The position numbers and the translations under genes were made by a program. Below are positions 28,684 through 37,558 of a DNA stretch of 64,000 bases, in pieces. Where the stretch lies: the NCBI RefSeq assembly GCF_006715635.1, contig NZ_VFNP01000002.1, positions 2,480,001-2,544,000 of the forward strand, read 5' to 3'. The notes under the pieces are model-generated. The model was not told where the DNA came from. It was given only the letters and a program-made list of their open reading frames with translations, and ran no database searches. Every line of letters starts with the position of its first letter. Position 1 is the first letter of the stretch. The stretch comes from Streptomyces sp. SLBN-118 (GTDB lineage: Bacteria > Actinomycetota > Actinomycetes > Streptomycetales > Streptomycetaceae).

Positions 28684-29654
28684 TGAACGTACGCCGCCTC
28701 ATACAGGCCACCGCCGCCGCCGGAGCTGTCGCCCTGGGGCTCACAGCCCTCTCCGCCTGCTCCACCTCCAGCGCCGCCGACGGCAGGAGCAGTGACGGCA
28801 GGCTCAAGGTGGTGGCGTCGTTCTACCCCATGCAGTACCTGGCCGAGCAGATAGGCAAGGAGCACGTCACCGTCTCCGGCCTCACCAAGCCCGGCGTCGA
28901 GCCGCACGACCTCGAGCTGGGGCCCCGCCAGACCGCCGAGCTGAACGAAGCGGGCTGCATCCTCTACCTCAAGGGCCTCCAGCCCGCCGTCGACAAGGCC
29001 ATCGCCCAGTCCGAGGCGAAGAACAAGGTCGACGCCGCCACCCTCACCGAGCTGGAGCACCACGGCACCGGAGGCGGCCAGAGCCACGAGGGCGAGGAGG
29101 AGGCCGGTCACGACGATCACGAGGGCGCGGCGGGCGCCGACCCCCACATCTGGCTCGACCCGGTCAAGTACGCCGAGGTCGCCCGGGGCGTCGGCGCATC
29201 CCTCGAGAAGGCCGACCCGGACCACGCGGCGGACTACAAGAAGAACACCGACGCGCTGGTCACCAAGCTGAACGGGCTGAACACCGCCTACCAGCAGGGC
29301 CTGAAGAACACCGCGACCAAGACCTTCATCACCACCCACTCCGCCTTCGGCTACCTCGCCGAGCGGTACGGCCTGGACCAGGAGGGCGTCGCGGGCGTCG
29401 ACCCCGAGTCCGAGCCCAGCCCCGCCCGTATCAAGGAGCTCCAGACCATCGCGAAGAAGGACAAGGTCACCACGGTTTTCTTCGAGACCCTCGCCAGCGA
29501 CAGGACCGCGAGGACCCTGGCCCGGGACACCGGGCTGAAGACGGACGTCCTCGACCCCCTCGAGGGAATCACGGACAAGTCCAAGGGCGACGACTACCTG
29601 CAGGTCATGGAGTCCAACCTGGCCGCCCTGCAGAAAGCACTCGGCGCGAAGTGA
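28683..29654 (+). CDS. znuA: Zinc ABC transporter substrate-binding lipoprotein
   Basis: A 323-residue cluster A-I metal-binding protein delivering zinc to a membrane ABC importer. The signal peptide ends in LTALSAC (lipobox). It has the N-lobe block VVASFYPMQYLAEQIG, VEPHDLELGPRQ (His ligand), a His/Asp/Glu-rich loop near residues 125-148 (HHGTGG ... GHDDHEG) typical of zinc chaperoning, ADPHIWLDPV, TTHSAFGYLAERYG and FFETLASDRTA. Two upstream in-frame starts exist, but the ATG at MNVRRL gives the best signal peptide and matches the predicted transcription start. First gene of the zinc operon. Confidence 0.93.
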   Translation: MNVRRLIQATAAAGAVALGLTALSACSTSSAADGRSSDGRLKVVASFYPMQYLAEQIGKEHVTVSGLTKPGVEPHDLELGPRQTAELNEAGCILYLKGLQPAVDKAIAQSEAKNKVDAATLTELEHHGTGGGQSHEGEEEAGHDDHEGAAGADPHIWLDPVKYAEVARGVGASLEKADPDHAADYKKNTDALVTKLNGLNTAYQQGLKNTATKTFITTHSAFGYLAERYGLDQEGVAGVDPESEPSPARIKELQTIAKKDKVTTVFFETLASDRTARTLARDTGLKTDVLDPLEGITDKSKGDDYLQVMESNLAALQKALGAK

Positions 29655-29674
29655 AACCCATTGTGGAGGCAACC

Positions 29675-30445
29675 GTGGCATCGGTGAGCGAGCCCGTCAT
29701 ATCCGTCCGCGGGGCCAGGGCCACTCTCGGCTCGCGGCCCGTGCTCCGTGGCATCGATCTCACCGTCCAGCGCGGTGAGGTCATCGCCCTGCTCGGCGCC
29801 AACGGCTCGGGCAAGTCCACTGCCGTACGGTCCCTGATCGGCCAAGTGCCGCTCACCGACGGCGAGATCGCCCTGTTCGGCACGGAGCTGCGCGGCTTTC
29901 GCGCGTGGGCGCGCATCGGTTACGTACCTCAGCGGACCACCGCCGCGAGCGGGGTGCCCGCGACCGTGCGCGAGGTCGTCTCCTCGGGACGTCTTTCGCG
30001 CAGCCGGCTGGGGCTGATGACGAAGGCCGACCGGGCCGCCGTGCAGCGCGCCATCGAGCTCGTCGGGCTCGCCGACCGCGCCAAGGACTCCGTGAGCGCG
30101 CTGTCCGGCGGCCAGCACCAGCGGGTGCTCATCGCCCGCGCGCTCGCCTCCGAGCCGGAACTGCTGATCATGGACGAGCCGATGGCCGGCGTGGACCTGG
30201 CGAGCCAGGAGATCCTCGCCGGGACACTGCGCGAGCAGGTCGCCGCCGGTACGACGGTCCTGCTCGTCCTGCACGAGCTGGGCGCGCTGGAACCGCTCAT
30301 CGACCGTGCGGTGGTTCTGCGCGACGGCTGCGTGGTCCACGACGGGCCGCCGCCCGAGGCCGTGGGCCAGCATGCCCTGCCCGGCCACGACCACGTACAT
30401 CCGCATGCGGCCGACGAGCCGCACCGCACGGGACTGCTGACCTGA
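29675..30445 (+). CDS. znuC: Zinc ABC transporter ATP-binding protein
   Basis: A 256-residue ATPase. Walker A GANGSGKST near residue 45, Q-loop in IGYVPQRT, signature LSGGQHQRVLIARAL and Walker B LLIMDEPMAGVD are all present, and the C-terminus is His-rich (GHDHVHPHA). GTG with GGAGG six bases upstream is preferred to a GTG overlapping the znuA stop. It couples ATP hydrolysis to zinc import with ZnuB. Confidence 0.94.
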   Translation: MASVSEPVISVRGARATLGSRPVLRGIDLTVQRGEVIALLGANGSGKSTAVRSLIGQVPLTDGEIALFGTELRGFRAWARIGYVPQRTTAASGVPATVREVVSSGRLSRSRLGLMTKADRAAVQRAIELVGLADRAKDSVSALSGGQHQRVLIARALASEPELLIMDEPMAGVDLASQEILAGTLREQVAAGTTVLLVLHELGALEPLIDRAVVLRDGCVVHDGPPPEAVGQHALPGHDHVHPHAADEPHRTGLLT

Positions 30446-30447
30446 TC

Positions 30448-31341
30448 ATGGAAATCCTCCAGACAGCATTCATGCAGCGGGCGCTCATCGCCGCCCTTCT
30501 GGTCGGCATCACCGCCCCCGCCATCGGCATCTACCTGGTGCAGCGCCGGCAAGCGCTGATGGGCGACGGCATCGGCCATGTGGCGATGACCGGTGTCGGC
30601 CTCGGCTTCCTGCTGTCGACCAACCCGATCTGGATGGCGACGATCGTCTCCGTCGTCGGCGCGGTCACGATGGAACTGATCCGGGCGTACGGGCGCACCC
30701 GCGGCGACATCGCGCTGGCGATGCTCTTCTACGGCGGTATGGCGGGCGGTGTCCTGCTGATCAACATCTCGGACACCGGCTCCACGGCGAATCTCAGCTC
30801 GTTCCTGTTCGGCTCCCTGTCCACGGTCTCCGAAGCGGACCTCACCGCGATCACGCTGCTGGCCGGGTTCGTGATGCTCGTATCGCTGGGGCTGCGGCGT
30901 CAGCTGTTCGCCGTCAGCCAGGACGAGGAGTTCGCGCGCGTGACCGGTCTCCCGGTGCGCTGGCTGAATCTGCTGATCGCCGTCACCGCGGCGGTCACGG
31001 TGAGCGTGGCGATGCGGGTGGTGGGGCTGCTGCTGGTCAGCGCCCTGATGGTGGTTCCGGTGGCCGCGGCCCAGCAGATCTCCCGCTCCTTCAGGGCGAC
31101 CTTCACGGCGGCCGTGGCGATCGGAATCGCCGTGACTCTGGCCGGAACCACCACCTCCTACTACCAGGACGTGCCGCCAGGAGCGACGATCGTACTGATG
31201 GCCATCGGGGTCTTCGTGGCGCTGACCGCGCTGGCTGCACCGCTGGCGAGACGGCGGGCACGGGACGTGGAGGCACACACGGCTCAGTGCACGGCGGACC
31301 TGCCGGGCACCCGGCGGTCCGGCGACGACGTCAAGGTCTGA
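30448..31341 (+). CDS. znuB: Zinc ABC transporter permease
   Basis: A 297-residue ABC-3-type permease with about eight transmembrane segments. Conserved blocks include YLVQRRQALMGDGIGHVAMTGVGLGFL near residue 30, LNLLIAVTAAVTVSVAMRVVGLLLVSALMVVP near 175-205 and a late TM pair. Its ATG lies 2 bases after the znuC stop. Zinc passes through the dimer across the cytoplasmic membrane. Confidence 0.94.
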   Translation: MEILQTAFMQRALIAALLVGITAPAIGIYLVQRRQALMGDGIGHVAMTGVGLGFLLSTNPIWMATIVSVVGAVTMELIRAYGRTRGDIALAMLFYGGMAGGVLLINISDTGSTANLSSFLFGSLSTVSEADLTAITLLAGFVMLVSLGLRRQLFAVSQDEEFARVTGLPVRWLNLLIAVTAAVTVSVAMRVVGLLLVSALMVVPVAAAQQISRSFRATFTAAVAIGIAVTLAGTTTSYYQDVPPGATIVLMAIGVFVALTALAAPLARRRARDVEAHTAQCTADLPGTRRSGDDVKV

Positions 31342-31399
31342 CAGCGGGCCTGGCAGAATGGCCCGACGGATGTGCGGGCGAAGCGAGGAGGCAGCTGTG

Positions 31400-31834
31400 G
31401 TGACGGCGCCAACCGGCGGGAACACGGCCCCGGTACGAGGCCGGTCGACACGTCAGCGGGCCGCGGTGGCGGCGGCGCTCGACGAGGTGGACGAGTTCCG
31501 CAGCGCGCAGGAGCTGCACGACATGCTCAAGCACCGCGGCGACTCGGTCGGCCTGACCACGGTGTACCGGACCCTTCAGTCGCTCGCGGACGCGGGCGAG
31601 GTGGATGTGCTGCGCACGTCGGACGGCGAGTCCGTCTACCGCCGCTGCTCGACGGACGACCATCACCACCACCTGGTGTGCCGCGTGTGCGGCAAGGCGG
31701 TGGAGGTGGAGGGCCCGGCGGTGGAGCAGTGGGCGGAGACGGTGGCGGCGCAGCACGGGTATGTGAACGTGGCGCACACGGTGGAGATCTTCGGCACGTG
31801 CGCGGACTGCGCGGGCTCCTCGGCGGAGGGCTGA
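31400..31834 (+). CDS. zur: Zinc uptake regulator, Fur family
   Basis: A 144-residue Fur-family repressor; N-terminal winged helix (STRQRAAVAAALDEVDEFRSAQELHDML, GLTTVYRTLQSLADAGEVDVL) and a C-terminal dimerisation domain with the DDHHHHLVCRVCGK metal-site block and FGTCADCAG structural-zinc cysteines. Length is close to the known Streptomyces Zur. Two adjacent GTGs fit AGGAGG; the second has the better spacing. Its place at the end of znuABC and the Zur-like boxes before znuA fit negative autoregulated control by zinc. Confidence 0.94.
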   Translation: MTAPTGGNTAPVRGRSTRQRAAVAAALDEVDEFRSAQELHDMLKHRGDSVGLTTVYRTLQSLADAGEVDVLRTSDGESVYRRCSTDDHHHHLVCRVCGKAVEVEGPAVEQWAETVAAQHGYVNVAHTVEIFGTCADCAGSSAEG

Positions 31835-31859
31835 CGGTCCCTTCGGGGTTCCGGGGCAC

Positions 31860-32055
31860 GGGTCGTTCGCGGGGCGGTCGTTCGCGGGGCGGGTCCTTCG
31901 CGGGGCGCGGGTCCTTCGCGGGGGGTCCTTCGCGAGGCGCGGGTTGCTGGGCGCGGGTCCTTCGCGAGGCGCGGGTTGCTGGGCGCGGGTCCTTCGCGAG
32001 GCGCGGGTTGCTGGGCGCGGGTCCTTCGCGAGGCGCGGGGGCTCGGGGCGCGGGC
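31860..32055 (+). repeat. GC-rich tandem array, 32-bp unit
   Basis: After zur, copies of a unit beginning TCCTTCGCGAGGCGCGG recur at 31926, 31958, 31990 and 32022, exactly 32 bases apart and contiguous, preceded by shorter degenerate 15-18 base units (GTCGTTCGCGGGGCG, GTCCTTCGCGGGGCG). The array has no spacers and no coding potential I trust. Confidence 0.85.
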
Positions 32056-32184
32056 TTCCCGCTTGCCCCGCGCCGTGTGCGCATGGTCTGGGGCCGCTAC
32101 GGGGCTCGTGTCCTGGACTGCTTTCTTTCAGTGCCCGTTCCTCAACCTGACTTTAGGATCTTGGGGTGGGTCTAGGCTGGCTGG

Positions 32185-32495
32185 GTGGCCGGGGTCAACG
32201 GGCCTGTACGTGAGCGGCATTGTCCCGGGTGCGGTTCCCGGTTGAGGCGAGATGCCGGCCCCGGGCGGTGTATTGCTCGGGGGTGTGTCGTTCCAGGCAG
32301 TGGCGCCGGGTCCGGCGGCTGCGGCAGCGGGTGGCCGCGCTGGAGCGGGGTGAGGGCCGGCGGGTCTGCCCGGAGTGCGGGCAGGTCTGGGTGGCCGGGG
32401 TGGACCGACGGGGCGACGCGGTGTATTGCTCGCCGCGGTGCCGGAAGGGGGCCTGGTGCCACCGGAAGGAAGCGTTCGGCCAGGCGTCCGATTGA
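32185..32495 (+). pseudogene. Frameshifted double zinc-ribbon protein
   Basis: Two homologous zinc-binding halves sit in different frames. The first half begins with GTG at 32185 and reads RHCPGCGSRLRRDAGPG; the continuation AVYCSGVCRSRQW is in the frame that is one base back, beginning near 32265 at a CCCCGGGCGG run, and goes on through the second half CPECGQVW...DAVYCSPRCRKGAWCHRK to the stop at 32495. Both halves share CPxCG-(about 14)-AVYCSxxCR. A 1-base deletion, a sequencing error or a programmed -1 shift would each explain it. It is next to accessory DUF6192/racP-type genes. Confidence 0.6.
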
Positions 32496-32670
32496 CGCTT
32501 GGACGAACGGCGACCGAGGATCGACTGCGACACCGTTCGGTCAGTTTCGTTCACTTTCGGTCATTGCCTGTGAGTGATCTATCGGATGCGCTAGGGCTGA
32601 CGGCAAGGGCCGGGGCTTGTCGCCGGCGGTCCGGTCCGCGGGGCCCCGACCGCGAGGGGTGGTGGCCGCC

Positions 32671-33582
32671 ATGGCCGTCACGGACAAGGTCGGAAGTGTC
32701 AGCCGGCAGCGTTACAAGCAGATCGCGGCCGAACTGCGGGACGTCGTACAGCAGCAGACGCGGGGTCAGTGGCTGATCGGTGACCGGGCCCTGGAGATAG
32801 AACCAATGCAGTTCAGGTGCGGACAGCACGAGGCCGCGCCCGGTGAGGAACTCCGGACGGTCCGCGAGGCGTTGTTCATGCTCGCCGAGGACATCGGGCT
32901 GTCCTACCGGGCGGTGGAGTACCGGCGGTGGACAGCTTCGCGGTTCCCCAAGAACCAGCGCCTGGACGGCATCTCCTACACGGTCTACCGGACGCTGGCT
33001 CACATCGAGGACGAGGGCGAGCGGTTCGGCGCGCTGACGCACCCGCCGCTGGACAAGCGGACCGGCCAGCACCGGTGGACCCCGGATGCGGCCAAACGCC
33101 AGGTCGGGCACCAGGTGGCCAGGCCCGTCACCCCGCAGGAGAAGATCAACGCCATCCACACCCTGGCCCGCGAGGAGGACGTGGCGGGCAAAGTCACCAC
33201 GGAGATGCTGCACCGCCCGGACGTCGCCTTCCGCGCGATGACGGACGACACCGCCCGCCACCAGGTCAATCGCGCGCAGGTCGAACGCGGCCGCCAGGCC
33301 CGCGAGGACTTCGAGCGCACCAGCCCGGTCGCCCCGACCGTCAAGCGCATTGATCACGCGATCGAGTTCCTGGATCTGGTCTCGGCCTGCCACAGCTTCG
33401 TCGCGAACGCCGGGCGGGTCGTCCCGCGCCTGCGCGACCGGCAGCTGAACGAGGACGAACGCACCGTCGTGCACTCCAACGTCGCACGCGTGAGAGCGAC
33501 GTTGGAGTGGATCGAGACGGCCGTCGACACCGGCGAGGTCGGCGTGGACGAGGAGCTGGCCCGGCTGCTGAAAGGCGAGTAG
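32671..33582 (+). CDS. DUF6192 (RacO-like) protein
   Basis: A 303-residue soluble protein of the DUF6192 family, frequent in Streptomyces genomic islands; some members are called RacO. Recognised blocks are KVGSVSRQRYKQIAAELRDV near the start, GDRALEIEPM, LRTVREALFMLAEDIGLSYRAVEYRRW (a helix-turn-helix-like stretch near residue 70) and a C-terminal EDERTVVHSNVARVRATLEWIETAVDTG ... ELARLLKGE. DNA binding is likely but unproven. The ATG at MAVTDK matches family starts. A racP-like gene begins 3 bases downstream, the usual partner, but here it is truncated. Confidence 0.75.
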   Translation: MAVTDKVGSVSRQRYKQIAAELRDVVQQQTRGQWLIGDRALEIEPMQFRCGQHEAAPGEELRTVREALFMLAEDIGLSYRAVEYRRWTASRFPKNQRLDGISYTVYRTLAHIEDEGERFGALTHPPLDKRTGQHRWTPDAAKRQVGHQVARPVTPQEKINAIHTLAREEDVAGKVTTEMLHRPDVAFRAMTDDTARHQVNRAQVERGRQAREDFERTSPVAPTVKRIDHAIEFLDLVSACHSFVANAGRVVPRLRDRQLNEDERTVVHSNVARVRATLEWIETAVDTGEVGVDEELARLLKGE

Positions 33583-33584
33583 CC

Positions 33585-33758
33585 GTGCGCAAGCGCTCCC
33601 CGGCCGCGGAGCGCCACGCCGACCTGGTCCGTATCGCCCTGTTCGAGGTCGCCCCCGCCGGGATGACGCTCACCCGGCTGATGGCGTCCTGTGAACTGAG
33701 CCGCTACCAGACCAGGCGGGGCATCGCTGTTCGGCAAGGACACTCGGGGGTGGGATGA
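33585..33758 (+). pseudogene. racP-like gene truncated by transposase remnant
   Basis: The GTG begins VRKRSPAAERHADLVRIALFEVAPAGMTLTRLMASCELSRYQTRRGIA, the N-terminal winged-helix region of RacP-type proteins that normally run to about 130-200 residues. After about residue 46 (near 33725) similarity ends and the frame runs into transposase DNA, stopping at 33758. It starts 3 bases after the DUF6192 stop, as expected for this gene pair. The family name is from memory, so the symbol is left blank. Confidence 0.65.
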
Positions 33759-34235
33759 AGCCAAAAAGATCAATGGGAGGAAGAGGCACCTGATCTGTGA
33801 CAACAGGGGCCTGGTGCTGCTGGTGATGGTCACCGCGGCCAATGTGACCGACCGTGACGCGGCCAAGGAGCTGCTGTTCCGCCTCGCGCTCATGCACCCC
33901 GAGATCGCCATCGTCGGGGCCGACTCCGCATACGCCGGGAAGCTGGTGACCAAAGGGCAAAGACCTACCTCGATATCACCATCAAGACGGTGCGCCGCCC
34001 GCCGGACGCGAAGGGCTTCGTGGTCCTACCGCGCAGGTGGGTAGTCGAGCGATCATGGTCGTGGATCATGCGGGCCCGACGACATTGCCGGGACCACGAA
34101 CGGCTCCCCGAGATGAGCGAATCCCTGATCACGTGGGCGGCCATCACGCTGATGACGAGGCGCCTCACCCGCCGCAAGGCCCAGCTCGCCACCCGCCGCG
34201 ACGCCACTCCGTACTACCTGCCACAGGCCGCCTGA
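33727..34235 (+). pseudogene. IS5-family transposase remnant, N-truncated and frameshifted
   Basis: The C-terminal half of an IS5-type DDE transposase. The first part reads FGKDTRGWDEAKKINGRKRH, then LICDNRGLVLLVMVTAANVTDRDAAKELL and IVGADSAYAGKLV; near 33955 the frame changes and continues KTYLDITIKTVRRPPDAKGFVVLPRRWVVERSWSWIMR with the ERSW/W-type Glu region and LTRRKAQLATRRDATPYYLPQAA to the stop. The N-terminal third, with the first catalytic Asp, is missing and its place is taken by the racP fragment. It is inactive. Inverted-repeat ends are not recognisable. Confidence 0.85.
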
Positions 34236-34363
34236 CCTGTGCAGGTCGCCATCGGCCCTCTCGTACGGAGCCGATAGCGGTGGGTGACCGTTCGGGATGC
34301 GCGGATGAGGGGGTGCTGTTTCGCTGGTGGGGCCCGCTGCCCCAACCACGGCGAGGAGTGATC

Positions 34364-34555
34364 ATGAGCGTTGCAGGCGAGTCCGGCGGTCGTGCCCAGC
34401 AGCTGCGCCGCAGAGCGCTGGAGATGGAACAGGCCGCGGAGCGTGTCACTGATCCCGAGGAGCGGCAGCGGCTGAAGGAGAAGGCCCGGAGGCTTACGGA
34501 GCAGAGCGAGCAGGAAAGCGGAATGGGCGACCGGGACATCGACCCCATGCTGTAG
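34364..34555 (+). CDS. DUF6381 family small protein
   Basis: A 63-residue helical, charged protein (MSVAGESGGRAQQLRRRALEMEQ...) rich in Glu, Arg and Gln, likely a coiled coil at residues 10-50, ending GMGDRDIDPML. It matches the DUF6381 family of Streptomyces, of unknown function. GAGGAG lies seven bases before the ATG. It stands between the transposase remnant and the histidine kinase. Confidence 0.78.
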   Translation: MSVAGESGGRAQQLRRRALEMEQAAERVTDPEERQRLKEKARRLTEQSEQESGMGDRDIDPML

Positions 34556-34742
34556 CGGTCCGGCCCCGGGGGCGGCCGGTGGCCGCCTCTTTCATCCGGA
34601 CAGGGCCGGCCGTGCTCCTGCGTACGCCACAGCACGGCGGCATGGCGATAAGGGTCGTCAGTCTGCGGACATGGCCACGGGCACCTGATGGCGGTCCCGA
34701 TCCTGCGTCTGGTAGCTGGCGTGTGACGTGTGGAGGCAGGAG

Positions 34743-37550
34743 ATGGAACCGGACCGGCCGACACCGAAGCAGTACGCGGCTGATGACGAGGAGCGGTTCC
34801 GGCTGCTCGTGAAGAACTCCGCGGACATGGTCTTCCGCCGCACGATCGAGGGTGCCTACCGGGAGGTGTCCGCAGCGGGGGCGGTGTTGCTCGGCCACCC
34901 GGTCGAGGAGATCGTGGGGAGCGCGGTCGCGTCCTGGGTGCATCCGGGCGATGTGGAGGACTTCGAGTCGGCTGAGCGGGATCTGCTCCGCGAGGGCCGG
35001 GTGGTGGTGTGCCTGCGGCTGCGGCACGCCGACGGACACTGGCTGTGGACGGAGTCGACGAACTGGGTGGTGCGCAACGCCGCAGGCGAGATGCTCGAAG
35101 TGCGCGGGTTCATCCGCGAGGCGCAGGGTCAGCGGCGCCGCGAGGAGGCGCTGCGGCTGCTGCAGGAGCAGGCTCGTTCGGTCATCGAGACGGCCCGGGA
35201 CGCCTTCGTCTCCATCGATGAGGACGGTCTGGTCATCGACTGGAACCAGGCTGCGCAGGGGTTGTTCGGCTGGAGCCGCTGGGAGGTGATGGGCCGGCGG
35301 CTGGCCGATCTGATCATTCCTGAGGGCTACCGCGCTGCGCACGCGGCCGGTCTGCAGCGGGTGCTGGCCGGTGGGGAGCCTCATGTGCTGGGCCGTCAGA
35401 TCGAAATTACTGCACTGCATCGCGACGGGCACGAGATGCCGGTCGAACTGGCCGTGTGGCGGCTGCAGTCGGGCACGCGGCGCTGCTTCAACGCCTTCGT
35501 CCGGGACATCACCGAACGCAAGCGAGCCGAGGAGGCGGTGGCGGCAGCCCGTGACCGGGCGCTGGAGGCATCGAGGGCCAAGTCGCAGTTCGTGGCCTCC
35601 ATGAGCCATGAGATCCGTACTCCCATGAACGGTGTCATCGGGCTGAGCAACCTGCTCCTGGGCACTGAGCTGGATGGCGAACAGCGCCGCTACGCGCAGG
35701 GTATCCAGGCCGCCGGGACGGCCCTGCTGTCGCTGATCAACGACATCCTGGACTTCTCCAAGCTGGAGGCGGGCAAGCTCGACCTGGACGAGGTCGCCTT
35801 CAGTCCCCAGCAGCTGGTGGAGGAGGTTGTCTCGCTGGTGGCGCAGACCCCTCAGGCCGGCGGCCTGGAACTGCTCAGCGACTGCCAGCCCGACCTGCCC
35901 GTGATGGTGCACGGGGATGCAGGCCGGCTGCGGCAGATCCTGCTCAACCTGGCGTCCAACGCTGTGAAGTTCACCGAGTCCGGCGAGGTCCTGATACGCG
36001 CCCGCCCAGCCCCCGCACGGCCACCTGCGGAGCATGCGCCGTGGCTGCGCTTCGAGGTGGCCGACACCGGCATCGGCATCGCCGAAGCTCAGCAGGAGCG
36101 GATGTTCGACGCCTTCTCCCAGGCGGATGCGTCCACTACCCGCCGCTACGGAGGCACCGGCCTCGGCCTGGCCATCTGCCGCAGGCTCACCGATGCCATG
36201 GGCGGCTCCATCGGCGTCACCAGCCGGACCGGCCAGGGCAGCACTTTCTGGTTCACCGTTCCCGTGCGCGCCCCTGATACCACCGAGCGACCACCGGCCC
36301 AGGCCTCTCCTGCGACCCTTCGCGGGCTGCGGGCGCTGGTCGTCGACGACAACGAGACCAACCGGCTGATCCTCGATACCCAGTTGCGCAGGTGGCACCT
36401 GCAGCCGACCACGGTCGAGGGCGGGCCCCAGGCGCTGGTGGCCCTGCACGAGGCAGCGGCCGCGGGCCGCCCCTTCGACCTGGCCCTCCTGGACATGCAG
36501 ATGCCCGACATGGACGGCCTGGAACTCGCCCGCCGGATCACCACCGACCCGGCCATCGGCCGGGTACCGCTGCTGATGCTCACCTCCAGCGTGCCGCTGG
36601 CCCCCGCCGAGCTCCAGGCGGCCGGAATCGCACGCAGCATGCCCAAACCCATCCAGCAGTCCCAGCTCTTGGACGCCGTGGTCGAGCTCACCGCCCAGTC
36701 ACCGCCCGTCGAAGCTGCAGCGCAAGCGCCTTCTGCCGCCCCCACTGCCTCCCCGCCTGCCCACCGCGGCCATCTCCTGCTCGTGGAGGACAACGAGATC
36801 AACCAGATGGTGGCCCAGGGCCTTCTCACCCAGCTCGGTTACAGCGCCGATATCGCCGCCGACGGCATCCAGGCCCTGCAGATGACCGAGGAACACACCT
36901 ATCAAGCCGTGCTGATGGACTGCCAGATGCCCCGGATGGACGGCTACACCGCCGTCCAAGAGCTGCGCCGCCGGGAAGAAGGCGGCGGCGGGCGCCTTCC
37001 GGTGATCGCCATGACCGCCGGCGCCCTGGCCGAGGACCGGGAACGCTGCCTGGCCGCGGGCATGGACGACTACGTCTCCAAACCCGTCGCCGCCGCCGAC
37101 CTGGAACAGGCCCTGGCCCGCTGGATCGATCCTGCTCACTGCGGTGAAGAGCCCGACCACTCGACGGAAGAGGGCGAGGAGCCCCTGCGTGCCTCCATCG
37201 AGCGGCGGCTGGACGAACTGCGCGGCGCCGACGCTCCGGCCGAGAACGAACTGGTGAGCCGGCTGGTGGACCACTTCCTCGTCCGCGCCCCCGACATGAC
37301 CAGCGCACTCTTCCACGCGCTGGACCGCCACGACACCACCGAGATCGCCGAGCAGGCACACAGCCTCAAAGGCGCTGCCGGCAACATGGGAGCCGAAAGC
37401 CTCGCTGCCTGCTGCGCGGAGCTCGAACAGCGTGCGAAGGCCGCAGACCTGGCCCCGCTGGCCGAGATCGCCCCCCGCCTCCAGGACGAACTCGACCGCA
37501 CCTGCCGCATCCTCGAGACGCTCCGCTCCCGCCCTTCCGGCCACTCATAG
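34743..37550 (+). CDS. Hybrid histidine kinase (PAS-PAS-HisKA-HATPase-REC-REC-Hpt)
   Basis: A 935-residue soluble hybrid sensor kinase with a full internal phosphorelay. PAS at about 15-130 and 145-265; HisKA with [20 protein letters not shown] (phospho-His near 289); HATPase with N-box [15 protein letters not shown] near 400, DTGIGI near 441 and [10 protein letters not shown] near 470; REC1 from LVVDDNETN (531) with phospho-Asp in [11 protein letters not shown] (near 583); REC2 from [10 protein letters not shown] (678) with [11 protein letters not shown] (724); Hpt with [15 protein letters not shown] (near 873). No transmembrane segments, so it senses a cytosolic signal. GGAGG six bases before the ATG sets the start. 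Co-directional with a diguanylate cyclase gene 8 bases on. Confidence 0.95.
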   Translation: MEPDRPTPKQYAADDEERFRLLVKNSADMVFRRTIEGAYREVSAAGAVLLGHPVEEIVGSAVASWVHPGDVEDFESAERDLLREGRVVVCLRLRHADGHWLWTESTNWVVRNAAGEMLEVRGFIREAQGQRRREEALRLLQEQARSVIETARDAFVSIDEDGLVIDWNQAAQGLFGWSRWEVMGRRLADLIIPEGYRAAHAAGLQRVLAGGEPHVLGRQIEITALHRDGHEMPVELAVWRLQSGTRRCFNAFVRDITERKRAEEAVAAARDRALEASRAKSQFVASMSHEIRTPMNGVIGLSNLLLGTELDGEQRRYAQGIQAAGTALLSLINDILDFSKLEAGKLDLDEVAFSPQQLVEEVVSLVAQTPQAGGLELLSDCQPDLPVMVHGDAGRLRQILLNLASNAVKFTESGEVLIRARPAPARPPAEHAPWLRFEVADTGIGIAEAQQERMFDAFSQADASTTRRYGGTGLGLAICRRLTDAMGGSIGVTSRTGQGSTFWFTVPVRAPDTTERPPAQASPATLRGLRALVVDDNETNRLILDTQLRRWHLQPTTVEGGPQALVALHEAAAAGRPFDLALLDMQMPDMDGLELARRITTDPAIGRVPLLMLTSSVPLAPAELQAAGIARSMPKPIQQSQLLDAVVELTAQSPPVEAAAQAPSAAPTASPPAHRGHLLLVEDNEINQMVAQGLLTQLGYSADIAADGIQALQMTEEHTYQAVLMDCQMPRMDGYTAVQELRRREEGGGGRLPVIAMTAGALAEDRERCLAAGMDDYVSKPVAAADLEQALARWIDPAHCGEEPDHSTEEGEEPLRASIERRLDELRGADAPAENELVSRLVDHFLVRAPDMTSALFHALDRHDTTEIAEQAHSLKGAAGNMGAESLAACCAELEQRAKAADLAPLAEIAPRLQDELDRTCRILETLRSRPSGHS

Positions 37551-37558
37551 GAGGTCCT

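Noticed and set aside
31926..32055. CRISPR array
   Set aside because: The 32-base units are contiguous with no unique spacers and there are no cas genes.
32185..32577. A single continuous plus-strand gene in the first zinc-ribbon frame
   Set aside because: After the first half it becomes Gly/Arg-rich and loses the zinc motif, which continues in the other frame.
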